This document shows, piece by piece, positions 9,601 through 16,311 of a stretch of 64,000 bases of DNA (the first letter of the stretch is position 1; each line of letters opens with the position of its first letter). A model generated the notes under the pieces. It made no database searches, was not told the origin of the DNA, and was given only the letters and a program-made list of their open reading frames with translations. This DNA is from Micromonospora phaseoli (GTDB taxonomy: Bacteria; Actinomycetota; Actinomycetes; Mycobacteriales; Micromonosporaceae). The DNA lies in contig NZ_FNYV01000013.1 in NCBI RefSeq assembly GCF_900109115.1, positions 62,001-126,000 on the forward strand. The letters are read 5' to 3'. Position numbers and translations under genes: made by a program.

Positions 9601-10300
9601 CCCGACCGACGAAGGGCGCCTCGTCGCCGAGACCGGAGCGGGTGCCGGGGGCGTCCAGCAGACCAAGCAGCTCGTACGCCTCGACCGGCTCGCGCTTGCC
9701 CTTGAGCCGCAGCGGACGCAGCGCCCGCCAGCTGGCCACGTGCCGGGTGGCTGCGGCGGTGCGCCCCCCGGCGTAGACGGCACCGACGGCGGCGGCGTCG
9801 GCCAGCCGAGCGGCGGTGTTCACCGTGTCACCGATGACGGTGTACTCGATGGCGGCCTGGATGCCGGCGATCACGTCGCCGGTGTTGAGCCCGACCCGCA
9901 GGCCCAGCGGCGCACCGCCGCCCCGCTCGTCGTCGAGCACCCGGCGGACCGCCCGCTGCATGGACAGCGCCGCGCGGACGGCCCGCTCGGCGTCGTCCTC
10001 GTGGGCGACCGGGGCACCGAAGACCGCCATGATCCCGTCGCCGGTCAGCTTGTCGACGTGCCCGCCGAAGGTCTTGACCGCCCCGGCGAGGGCGGCGAGC
10101 ACCCGGTCGGTGACCGCGCCGACGCGTTCCGGGTCGAGGTCCTCCGACCAGGAGGTGAAGTCGGACAGGTCGCCGAAGAGCACGGTCACCACCCGGCGCT
10201 CGGCGGCGGGCAGGGTCGCGGCGGCCGGCAGCGCGGCGCCGCAGTTGTGGCAGAACCGGGCGCCGGGCACGGCGACGGTTCCGCACACCGGGCAGGTCAC
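6692..10300 (-). CDS. Class III adenylate/guanylate cyclase fused to AAA ATPase and TPR region
   Basis: A 1202-residue cytoplasmic protein. Residues 3-20 form a zinc ribbon (C3, C6, C17, C20). Residues 35-200 form a class III cyclase domain: metal Asp in LFGDLSDFT (D44), DKLTGDGIMAVFG (K84, D88), and YTVIGDTVNTAARL with the Asp, Asn and Arg expected for an active, ATP-specific site. An ATPase domain follows (PFVGRETEIGRV, Walker A AEAGIGKSRF, LVMVVDDLHDAT), then several hundred residues of Ala/Leu-rich TPR-like helices to the end. The design matches large cyclase/LuxR-like signalling ATPases. The GTG start overlaps the stop codon of the MBL gene (GTGA), so the two are translationally coupled. 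Confidence 0.88.
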   Translation of the reverse strand: MTCPVCGTVAVPGARFCHNCGAALPAAATLPAAERRVVTVLFGDLSDFTSWSEDLDPERVGAVTDRVLAALAGAVKTFGGHVDKLTGDGIMAVFGAPVAHEDDAERAVRAALSMQRAVRRVLDDERGGGAPLGLRVGLNTGDVIAGIQAAIEYTVIGDTVNTAARLADAAAVGAVYAGGRTAAATRHVASWRALRPLRLKGKREPVEAYELLGLLDAPGTRSGLGDEAPFVGRETEIGRVAGRLAEVIDRGEPRVLLMTAEAGIGKSRFAAEVERLAAGYDVGAGRYAAHTGARVLSVRCAAFGERRRLAPLADLVRAATGLPNDAATAVTRPAVEERLRRLGQRLSRARTEPAPVAVDQLLALLGYAELPAGSPTDQGEWGSAQPSVDADAVPNAVADLLSALAEEAPLVMVVDDLHDATAETIRALEVTLSRLTGPVLVLLLGRPELVRTAGTLARVADAEVQPLPPLRGADASRLLTSYLGGGRLAQADTDRLLATAQGNPFYLAELITLLMERGALTAGMGNNWRLAPGSLGSRLLSRDLAAVLAARIDALPAEARSVLRDAAVVGDTVPDGALEALREQRSGRDGRPAAVAAVELERAVEELLQRRMLHRTRSGYAFATPLMREAAYSGISKAELAERHAALARWAAPAAGPADPVGPPSGPVAVASGPGGFSEAARDDFVAEHVERATVLADAVTLRPDAPARAVAPLGVAALGRATRRSLHAGEPILAVEYAERAAELARDGVPAVDRVVHARALLQVGRAADALASAEKIAANAGDAATRAGALLLAGQAQQAMGDLRRAESCWREALQVATDAELPALRASAMRRLGMADFLAGRLGQASSRLAAAYQVSLGVRDRRGQAWSLQNLAWVTTTRGDFAGTDAVLGRAARLFAELKDPYGRAWLRGTTAFARLLAGRLREARRLARIFLPFGERVGEAWAVGTLRAVDAYANAELGELVDADREARRAYRDFAAASDDWGQGFALVVRGVVARGLGEPEHAADLLTDALSYGHRTAHPLLTGMAGTLRGFVALDMGDVAAAERDARAVLTSVEPHNPQAPAQVAPRVLLATARLAAGDSGMAVGLLAPVATAAATTPSLLFSRRQSMARYASALLAHGQREQALDWARRAVNLPAEDVRSQVIAMSVLAEALAACGRAAEALASAEDAVRLAYATEQRSERAAAEALHTRLRIPG

Positions 10301-11106
10301 GGTCGGTCCAACCTCGCGTCGCCGCCGTCGGATTCCCGGCCCAGGTATTCCAGTTGGGCGCGGACGGACCACTCGGCCGCCCACCACAGCGACCGGTCGA
10401 CATCCGCGTAGACCCTGGCGACCACCTCGGGCGCGGTCCGGGCGCCCTCGTCGAGCGCCGAGCGGACCTGGTCGAGGCGGGCGCGGCGGTGGGCGAGGTA
10501 GAAGTCGGCGGCGGCACCGCAGTCGGCCAGCGCCGGGCCGTGGCCGGGCAGCGCCGGGATCCCCCGGTACGTGGCGAGCAGTTCCAGGCTGGCCAGGTAG
10601 TCGCCGAGGTGGCCGTCCGGATGGGCGACCACGGTGGTGCCGCGGCCCAGGATCGTGTCGCCGGTCAGCACGACCCGCCGACCGTCGTGCTCGACCAGGA
10701 AGCAGACCGAGTCGGCGGTGTGCCCGGGGGTCGGCACGAGCCGGATCGTCAGGCCGTGCCCGTCCGGGGCGGCACCGTCGAGCGCCGGGCCGCCGATGCT
10801 GTACGCGGGGTCCGCCGCGCGGACGGGCACCCCGTCGAGCAGCTCGTGCAGGCGCGGAGATGCCTCGGTGTGGTCCCCGTGCCCGTGGGTGATCAGCACC
10901 AGGCCGATCGGGCCCCACGCGGCGATCGCCGCCAGGTGTCCCTCGTCGGCTGGTCCGGGATCGACCACCACGCCGTGCGTCGCGCCCGGCGCGCGCAGCA
11001 GCCAGGTGTTGGTGCCGTCCAGCGTCATCGGCCCGGGGTTCGGCGCACGCAGCAGCGTCACCCACTCCGGCAGTTCGCTGGCGAGGGCGGTCACCGCCCC
11101 CGTCAC
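10297..11106 (-). CDS. Metallo-beta-lactamase-fold hydrolase (LACTB2/glyoxalase II-like)
   Basis: A 269-residue protein. The metal site shows as ITHGHGDHTEA (HxHxDH), PTPGHTADS and VLTGDTILGRG, with a later LPGHGPA, all in the right order for the MBL superfamily. The C-terminal helical part (YLAHRRARLDQVRSAL) is like LACTB2/Rv3677c-type hydrolases. Substrate is unknown; RNA, thioesters or glyoxalase-type compounds are possible for the superfamily. The start is either GTG 11106 (GGGAGGGCAT upstream) or ATG 11118. It overlaps the cyclase gene by four bases and sits in the conserved MBL-RidA-DUF4177 arrangement. Confidence 0.85.
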   Translation of the reverse strand: MTGAVTALASELPEWVTLLRAPNPGPMTLDGTNTWLLRAPGATHGVVVDPGPADEGHLAAIAAWGPIGLVLITHGHGDHTEASPRLHELLDGVPVRAADPAYSIGGPALDGAAPDGHGLTIRLVPTPGHTADSVCFLVEHDGRRVVLTGDTILGRGTTVVAHPDGHLGDYLASLELLATYRGIPALPGHGPALADCGAAADFYLAHRRARLDQVRSALDEGARTAPEVVARVYADVDRSLWWAAEWSVRAQLEYLGRESDGGDARLDRP

Positions 11107-11151
11107 ATGCCCTCCCATGGCTGCGATCGTACGACTCCCCGGGCGAGCCTC

Positions 11152-11225
11152 CGCGATCTTGCAGTTCTGGTCGCCGATTCGCCCCTGTTAGGGCTCTTCG
11201 TCCCGACGAGAACTGCAAGATCGCG
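11152..11225. repeat. Intergenic inverted repeat element (74 bp)
   Basis: Two 22-base arms, 11152-11173 and 11204-11225, are inverted copies with one mismatch; the outer 17 bases (CGCGATCTTGCAGTTCT and its complement) match perfectly. The 30-base middle holds a smaller stem, GCCC-CTGTTA-GGGC. It lies between the co-directional RidA and MBL genes. From memory, similar GATCTTGCAGTTCT palindromes are scattered through Micromonospora intergenic regions, so this is probably a REP/MITE-like element. It could also act as a processing or stability stem in the transcript. Confidence 0.75.
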
Positions 11226-11247
11226 TAGCTGGCTGCGAGGTCCGGGG

Positions 11248-11718
11248 TCAGGAGACCTCGACGATGACCTCGATCTCGACCGGGGCGTCCAGCGGGAGTT
11301 CGGCGACGCCGACGGCGCTGCGGGCGTGCCGGCCGGCCTCGCCGAAAACCGTGCCGAGCAGGTCCGAGGCGCCGTTGACGACACCGGGTTGGCCGGTGAA
11401 ACCGGGTGCGCTGGCAACGAAGCCGGTCAGCTTGACGACCTTGACCACGTTCTCCAGACCGACCAGCGAGTCGACGGCAGCCAGCGCGTTGAGGGCGCAC
11501 CGCTGGGCGAGCTGCTTGGCCTGTTCGGCGGAGACACCGGCACCGACCTTGCCGGTGGCCAGCAGCTTGCCCTCGGCCATCGGCAGCTGCCCGGAGACGT
11601 ACACGTGCTGCCCGGACTGAACCGCCGGCACGTAGCTCGCCACCGGCGGAACCACCTCCGGCAGCTCCAGCCCCAGCTCCGCCAGCTTTCCGTGCGGTCC
11701 GTTGGTCACGAAACTCAC
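11248..11718 (-). CDS. RidA-family protein (enamine/imine deaminase type)
   Basis: A 156-residue protein with the RidA/YjgF pattern: VQSGQHVYVSGQLPMAEGKLL, ALNALAAVDSLVGLENVVKV, and the C-terminal RSAVGVAELPLDAPVEIEVIVE. The family hydrolyses reactive enamine/imine intermediates such as 2-aminoacrylate; the Arg usually needed for that reaction is at HARSAVGVAELP. It corresponds in context to mycobacterial Rv3678c, a divergent RidA. The ATG overlaps the stop of the DUF4177 gene (ATGA), so the two are coupled. It acts in the cytosol. Confidence 0.88.
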   Translation of the reverse strand: MSFVTNGPHGKLAELGLELPEVVPPVASYVPAVQSGQHVYVSGQLPMAEGKLLATGKVGAGVSAEQAKQLAQRCALNALAAVDSLVGLENVVKVVKLTGFVASAPGFTGQPGVVNGASDLLGTVFGEAGRHARSAVGVAELPLDAPVEIEVIVEVS

Positions 11719-11870
11719 GCCTTCGGTCGTTTGAGGTAGGCGACGAGCTGTTCCGGGTTCGGTCCGGGTACGACGGAGACGAGTTCCCAGCCGTCCTCAC
11801 CCCAGTTGTCGAGGATCTGCTTGGTCGCGTGGACCAGCAGCGGGACCGTGGCGTATTCCCACTTCTGCAT
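11715..11870 (-). CDS. DUF4177 small protein
   Basis: A 51-residue protein beginning MQKWEYATVPLLVHATKQIL and containing DNWGEDGWELVSVVPGP, the typical DUF4177 pattern (aromatic-rich start, GWELV core). Function is unknown in the family. The start has AGGGAGCCCTCCACCG upstream. Its stop overlaps the RidA start, and the same pairing occurs in mycobacteria (the small Rv3678A gene beside Rv3678c, from memory). It is divergent from the ArsA-like genes, with the 11948 gene in between. Confidence 0.85.
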   Translation of the reverse strand: MQKWEYATVPLLVHATKQILDNWGEDGWELVSVVPGPNPEQLVAYLKRPKA

Positions 11871-11947
11871 CGGTGGAGGGCTCCCTCGGTGACTTGGACA
11901 CTTCGGGGCACAGCCTACGGTCCACCGCCCGTCCGGGATGCGGGACG

Positions 11948-12409
11948 CTACTCGGACGCGGGCAACTGCTCGGCGGCGTGCCGCTGCTCCGGCGCGGGCG
12001 GCAACTCCCCGCAGGGGCCGGAGTGGTTGTAGGGCTGGGGGCAACGCGAGCGGCCGGGCAGCAGCAGGTCGCAGAAGACCCGGTGCCGGTTGTTCTGGTC
12101 GTCGGCGGTCGACACCTCGGTCTCACCGGCGTCCAGTTCGAGCAGGAAGTTCAGCGAGGTCGCCACCCGGCCCGCCAGGGCGGTCGCGGCGGCCAGGTCG
12201 GTCACCCGGATGGGCAGGTGGATCACGTACCCGGGGCCGTCCTCCTCTCGCCCGCCGGCCGGTTCGACGTTGGTGACCGGCTCGACGGGACGCCGGTACG
12301 ACCGCTCGTTGACCGGCAGCCGGCCGGAGGAGTCACCGCCGACCGTCCGGCTGCCCCGTTGTGGCCCGGCCGGGAACTGGGCTCGAGGGGTGTTGTCCGT
12401 GTCGCGCAT
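11948..12409 (-). CDS. Conserved-looking hypothetical protein
   Basis: A 153-residue soluble protein. The first 60 residues are polar and probably disordered; the middle has a folded segment (YVIHLPIRVTDLAAATALAG, SLNFLLELDAGETEVS); the end has FCDLLLPGRSRCPQPYNHSG with cysteines that could bind metal. I do not recognise the family. The start at 12409 was chosen over 12451 because GGGAGGCAGCAC stands before it. It ends 77 bp upstream of the DUF4177 gene on the same strand. Confidence 0.6.
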   Translation of the reverse strand: MRDTDNTPRAQFPAGPQRGSRTVGGDSSGRLPVNERSYRRPVEPVTNVEPAGGREEDGPGYVIHLPIRVTDLAAATALAGRVATSLNFLLELDAGETEVSTADDQNNRHRVFCDLLLPGRSRCPQPYNHSGPCGELPPAPEQRHAAEQLPASE

Positions 12410-12465
12410 GTGCTGCCTCCCGGCGTAGTACCTGGTCACGACGTTGCCCACCGATCCGGGACCCC

Positions 12466-12592
12466 CACGCCCGGCCCGAGCCGGGCGTGCCGGAGCGACC
12501 GTAGGACCGGCGGACCGGTCCCATCAACAGGACGCGCACGCCTGATGGCATTCGGTCACATTTGCGACACCCGAGCAGCGGAAAGCTGCTCG
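12466..12592. promoter_or_regulatory. Divergent intergenic region with two perfect stem-loops
   Basis: The 325-bp gap between the divergent genes starting at 12409 and 12735 contains two perfect inverted repeats: 12466-12475/12480-12489 (CACGCCCGGC, loop of four) and 12572-12579/12585-12592 (CGAGCAGC, loop GGAAA). Neither is followed by a T-run. They may be operators or leader-RNA stems for either gene. I could not fix promoters here. Confidence 0.35.
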
Positions 12593-12734
12593 CGGTGGCC
12601 GCACGGGAGACACCGGGCCCTCCGCAGCGGGGCCGGGGACCGTTACCCTTCCGGTCTGGACGGGCGCCCAGCCCGGCCACCCGATCCCACGCTCACCGCC
12701 TCCGCGCGGTGCTGCGCCGCACCCCGGGGGACCG

Positions 12735-13340
12735 ATGACCCAGCCACCCGTCGGCGGCCCGACCGGCCCCGCCGACCTCCCGCCGGCCGACCGGCCGGCC
12801 CAGTCCTCCGCGCCGGCCGCCCCGGCCGGCGGCCACGATCCGTCAGCCCCTCCGCCGCACACCGGCTACCCGCCGTACCCGCCGCCAGCGGCTGCTCCGC
12901 GCCGACGGGGAGCCCTGCTGGCCTCGATCGCGCTGGTCGTGGTGCTGCTGCTCTGCGCCGGTGGCGGCGTCGCCGCCTTCCTCACCCTGCGCAACACCGA
13001 GTCCGGCGAAGGTGCGCAGGATCCGTCGGTGGCGGTCGACGACTTCCTCACCGCGATCTACCAGGATCGGGACGCGGCCAAGGCGGCCGATCTGGTCTGC
13101 ACCGCCGCCCGCGACCAGGACAAGATCAGGGCGAAGGTCGCCGAGGTCGAGGAGTACGTCTCGACCCACCAGAACCCCCGGTTCCGGTGGGACACCCCGA
13201 CGGTGGACAACGAGACCGGTGACCGGGCGACCGTCACCACCACCGTGACGGTGACCACCGCCGACGAGAAGATCGCCGACCAGGACCTGCGCTTCACCGT
13301 GATCCGTAAAACCGGCTGGTGGGTCTGCGAGGTCGGCTGA
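12735..13340 (+). CDS. Single-pass membrane protein with proline-rich N-terminus
   Basis: A 201-residue protein. Residues 1-55 are Pro/Ala-rich and probably disordered in the cytosol (HTGYPPYPPPAAAPRRRG); residues about 58-85 form one membrane helix (ALLASIALVVVLLLCAGGGV). The extracellular domain (SVAVDDFLTAIYQDRDAAKA to the end, TGWWVCEVG) resembles the small DUF4878/lumazine-like domains found in many actinobacterial membrane proteins. It has two cysteines that could pair. CCCGGGGGACCG precedes the ATG. It lies 26 bp upstream of the first ArsA-like gene, in the same direction. Confidence 0.75.
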   Translation: MTQPPVGGPTGPADLPPADRPAQSSAPAAPAGGHDPSAPPPHTGYPPYPPPAAAPRRRGALLASIALVVVLLLCAGGGVAAFLTLRNTESGEGAQDPSVAVDDFLTAIYQDRDAAKAADLVCTAARDQDKIRAKVAEVEEYVSTHQNPRFRWDTPTVDNETGDRATVTTTVTVTTADEKIADQDLRFTVIRKTGWWVCEVG

Positions 13341-13366
13341 CCTCGCCGGATGGATAGGCTCGACGG

Positions 13367-14344
13367 GTGGGAGCAGCGCAGCGCCCGGCTGACCGGGCCG
13401 GCAACGATTGGCCCGCCCGCCTGCACGTGGTCACCGGCAAGGGGGGCACGGGCAAGACCAGCGTGGCCGCCGCCCTGGCACTGGGCCTGGCCGCCGGTGG
13501 CCGGCGCACCCTGCTGGTCGAGGTGGAGGGGCGGCAGGGCATCGCGCAGCTCTTCGGCACCGAGCCGCTGCCGTACGCCGAACGGCACCTGGCCGACGCG
13601 CCCGGCGGTGGTGAGGTCTGCGCGCTCGCGGTGGACGCCGAGGAGGCGCTGCTCGAGTACCTGGACATGTTCTACAAGCTCGGCGCGGCCGGCCGGGCAC
13701 TGCGCAAGTTCGGCGCGATCGACTTCGCCACCACGATCGCCCCGGGCCTGCGTGACGTGCTGCTCACCGGCAAGGTCAAGGAGGCCACCACCCGCACCGC
13801 CGGCCAGCGAAGGGTGTACGACGCGGTGGTGCTGGACGCCCCACCCACCGGCCGGATCGGGCGCTTCCTGAACGTCACCGCGGAGACGGCCCGGCTGGCC
13901 AAGATGGGCCCGATCAAGACCCAGAGCGAGGGGGTCTCGGCGCTGCTGCGCTCACCGATGACCGCGGTGCACGTGGTGACCCTGCTGGAGGAGATGCCGG
14001 TGCAGGAGACCGTCGACGCGATCGCCGAACTGACCGCGCTGGGCTTCGGGGTGGGCCGGGTGATCGTCAACGGCACCCGGGCGCCGCAGCCGGCGGGCCG
14101 GTTGGTCACCGAGGCGGAGTTGGAGCGGGGGTTGCGTGCCGCCGGACTGCCGGTCGACCAGCGGGTCGTGACCGGGCTGCACGAGGAGGCCCGCGACCTG
14201 GTCATCCGCCGGAAGCTGGAGGATTCGCTCCGCGCCGACCTGGTCGAACTGGGCCTGCCCATGATCGAGCTGCCGCTGCTGCCCGACGGGGTGGACCGTG
14301 CCGGTCTCGATGTGCTCGCCACCGCGCTCGTCCGCGGCGATTGA
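13367..14344 (+). CDS. ArsA/GET3-family ATPase, first of a pair (Rv3679-like)
   Basis: A 325-residue protein from a GTG start. The P-loop at residues 24-31 is GKGGTGKT, the deviant Walker A with the signature Lys of the SIMIBI (ArsA/Get3/MinD) class. VVLDAPPTGRIGRFL gives the switch region. It is one half of the ArsA-like pair found beside whiB4 and ponA2 in actinobacteria (mycobacterial Rv3679/Rv3680). Those proteins form a complex and have been linked to stress tolerance rather than arsenite export. No arsenic genes are nearby. The second ATPase gene follows after 56 bp. Confidence 0.88.
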   Translation: MGAAQRPADRAGNDWPARLHVVTGKGGTGKTSVAAALALGLAAGGRRTLLVEVEGRQGIAQLFGTEPLPYAERHLADAPGGGEVCALAVDAEEALLEYLDMFYKLGAAGRALRKFGAIDFATTIAPGLRDVLLTGKVKEATTRTAGQRRVYDAVVLDAPPTGRIGRFLNVTAETARLAKMGPIKTQSEGVSALLRSPMTAVHVVTLLEEMPVQETVDAIAELTALGFGVGRVIVNGTRAPQPAGRLVTEAELERGLRAAGLPVDQRVVTGLHEEARDLVIRRKLEDSLRADLVELGLPMIELPLLPDGVDRAGLDVLATALVRGD

Positions 14345-14400
14345 CTCACACCTCACCTCGGCCAGCCGCGCGGAGCCGGTCGGCCCGATACGCTCGATTG

Positions 14401-15549
14401 GTGCCTTCCGAGAATGCCGCGCCGACGTTGGACGTCGACCAGATCCTGGCCGACCCGGGCGTCCGGATCGTGGTCTGCTGTGGGGCCGGCGGAGTGGGCA
14501 AGACGACCACGGCCGCCGCGCTCGCGCTGCGCGCGGCGGAGCGGCACGGCCGCCGCACGGTGGTGCTCACCATCGACCCGGCACGCCGGCTGGCCCAGTC
14601 GCTCGGTCTGACCGAGCTGGACAACACGCCTCGGCAGGTCAAGGGCATCGACGTCGAGGACAGCGGTGGCGAGCTGCACGCCATGATGCTCGACATGAAG
14701 CGCACCTTCGACGACGTGGTGTTGCAACACACGGACCCGACGAAGGCCGCGGAGATCTTCGGCAACCCCTTCTACCAGGCGATGAGCTCGACCTTCGCCG
14801 GTACGCAGGAGTACATGGCGATGGAGAAGCTCGGCCAGCTGCACGCGCGGGGCGAGTGGGATCTGATCGTGGTGGACACTCCGCCGTCGCGCTCGGCGCT
14901 GGATTTCCTCGACGCGCCGGCCCGGCTCTCCCGTTTCCTCGACGGCCGGATGCTGCGGCTGTTGCTCGCTCCGGCGCGGACCGGCGGGCGCAGCATGTTC
15001 AGCCTGGTGACCGCCTCCTTCGGGATGTTCTCCCGGGTGGTGCAGAAGGTGATCGGCACGCAACTGCTGACCGACCTGTCCGGCTTCGTGGCCGCGCTCG
15101 ACTCGATGTTCGGCGGGTTCCGGCAGCGGGCTGAGCAGACGTACCGCATCCTGCAGGCGCGGGAGACGGCGTTCCTGCTGGTCGCCGCGCCGGAGTCGGA
15201 CGCGGTCCGGGAGGCCGCCTACTTCGCCGGCCGGCTGCGCGAGGAGAAGATGCCGCTCGCCGGCCTGGTGCTCAACCGGGTGCACCGTCCGGCGGTGTCG
15301 GCGCTGGACGCGACGGCCAGCCGCGCCGCCGCCGAGCGGCTGGCGTCGGTCGGCGGCCACGAGCGCACCGTCGAGGTGTTGCGGGCACACGCGGCCCTGG
15401 CCGAGCAGGCGGTACGTGAGCAGCAGGTGGCCGCTCGGTTCACCGAGGCGTTCCCGCAGGTGCCGGCCGTTGCGGTGCTGGCGCAGCCCGCCGACGTGCA
15501 CGACGTCGACGGGCTGCGGACGATCGGTGCGGCGATGAGCCGCTCCTGA
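14401..15549 (+). CDS. ArsA/GET3-family ATPase, second of the pair (Rv3680-like)
   Basis: A 382-residue protein from GTG 14401. The P-loop at residues 28-36 is GAGGVGKTT: it keeps the catalytic Lys but has Ala where the signature Lys of the deviant Walker A should be. TIDPARRLAQSLGL and VVDTPPSRSALDFLDAP are the switch I and II regions typical of ArsA/Get3. The lost signature Lys, which the first protein keeps, suggests that the two work as an unequal heterodimer. The in-frame TTG at 14341 overlaps the upstream stop but has no ribosome site. The gene converges on whiB4. Confidence 0.88.
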   Translation: MPSENAAPTLDVDQILADPGVRIVVCCGAGGVGKTTTAAALALRAAERHGRRTVVLTIDPARRLAQSLGLTELDNTPRQVKGIDVEDSGGELHAMMLDMKRTFDDVVLQHTDPTKAAEIFGNPFYQAMSSTFAGTQEYMAMEKLGQLHARGEWDLIVVDTPPSRSALDFLDAPARLSRFLDGRMLRLLLAPARTGGRSMFSLVTASFGMFSRVVQKVIGTQLLTDLSGFVAALDSMFGGFRQRAEQTYRILQARETAFLLVAAPESDAVREAAYFAGRLREEKMPLAGLVLNRVHRPAVSALDATASRAAAERLASVGGHERTVEVLRAHAALAEQAVREQQVAARFTEAFPQVPAVAVLAQPADVHDVDGLRTIGAAMSRS

Positions 15550-15591
15550 CCGACGACCGGTGCGGCGATGAGCCGCGACTGACTCAGCCGG

Positions 15592-15912
15592 TCAACTGCC
15601 GGCGGCAGCCAGGATCTTGTCCTGGCCGGTCTTGTCCTTGGCGTTCTTCTTCATCGCCGCCTCGAACATCTTCCGCCAGCTGGTGACCTGCGGGTGGCGG
15701 CGCAGCAGCGCGCGGCGTTCCCGTTCGGTCATGCCACCCCACACGCCGAACTCGATCCGGTTGTCCAGCGCGTCGGCCAGGCATTCGTACCGAACCGGGC
15801 AGCTCCGGCAGATCCGCTTCGCCACGTTCTGCTCGGCACCCTGTACGAACAACGCGTCCGGGTCCCCGTTCTGACACGCCGCCAGCGACGGCCAGTCAGT
15901 GATCATGCCCAT
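15592..15912 (-). CDS. whiB4: WhiB4-like iron-sulfur redox regulator
   Basis: A 106-residue protein with the WhiB signature. Cluster-binding cysteines are C13, C35, C38 and C44 (C-x21-C-x2-C-x5-C), followed by the beta-turn GVWGG in EFGVWGGMTERERRALL and a basic tail (KKNAKDKTGQDK) for DNA contact. WhiB proteins bind a 4Fe-4S cluster and sense oxygen, NO or redox state. The position, divergent from ponA2 and next to the two ArsA-like genes, matches mycobacterial whiB4 (Rv3681c), which is the reason for the symbol. Starts at 15912 or the ATG two codons later (15906) are both possible. Confidence 0.9.
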   Translation of the reverse strand: MGMITDWPSLAACQNGDPDALFVQGAEQNVAKRICRSCPVRYECLADALDNRIEFGVWGGMTERERRALLRRHPQVTSWRKMFEAAMKKNAKDKTGQDKILAAAGS

Positions 15913-16311
15913 CTGTACACGTCCCCCCTTGCAGTACTACCGACGCCGTCGCCGGCCAGCCGGCAATCCCCCCGGTCGTCCGGCACGCCTTACCCCAAGG
16001 CGGCACGGACGACATGGCGCTGTCGCCGCCCCCATCATGCTCTGTAGTCGCCCGATTACGCAACGTTGTCGGCCAAATCCATCATTTCGGACAGTCCCGG
16101 CTTCTCGGGCCAGGGACCGCCGCTTACCCCACCGGGGTCCGGGAAAACGCTGCGGGCTGCCTCCGCAAGGAGGAAACTCGGCACGGATCCACGCAACCAG
16201 ACACCCGGTGCCACGCGTCTAGCACAACGAGGACGGCGCGCGCAGGAAATGGGGAAAAGACGCCCCAGCGCCCCTCGTTACCTGTTCGCGTACCCTGTCG
16301 AGGTGACCTGG
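15913..16311. promoter_or_regulatory. Divergent whiB4/ponA2 control region
   Basis: About 400 bp without a convincing gene. It carries the promoters of whiB4 (minus) and ponA2 (plus). The part around 16020-16090 is relatively AT-rich (CGATTACGCAACGTTG, AAATCCATCATTTCGGA). An in-frame extension of ponA2 reaches back to 16066 but has no protein-like composition. I could not fix -10/-35 boxes with confidence. Confidence 0.4.

Noticed and set aside
13367..15549. Arsenite efflux system
   Set aside because: The ATPases are ArsA-like, but no arsB, arsC, arsR or arsD is present, and the context matches the mycobacterial Rv3679/Rv3680 pair.
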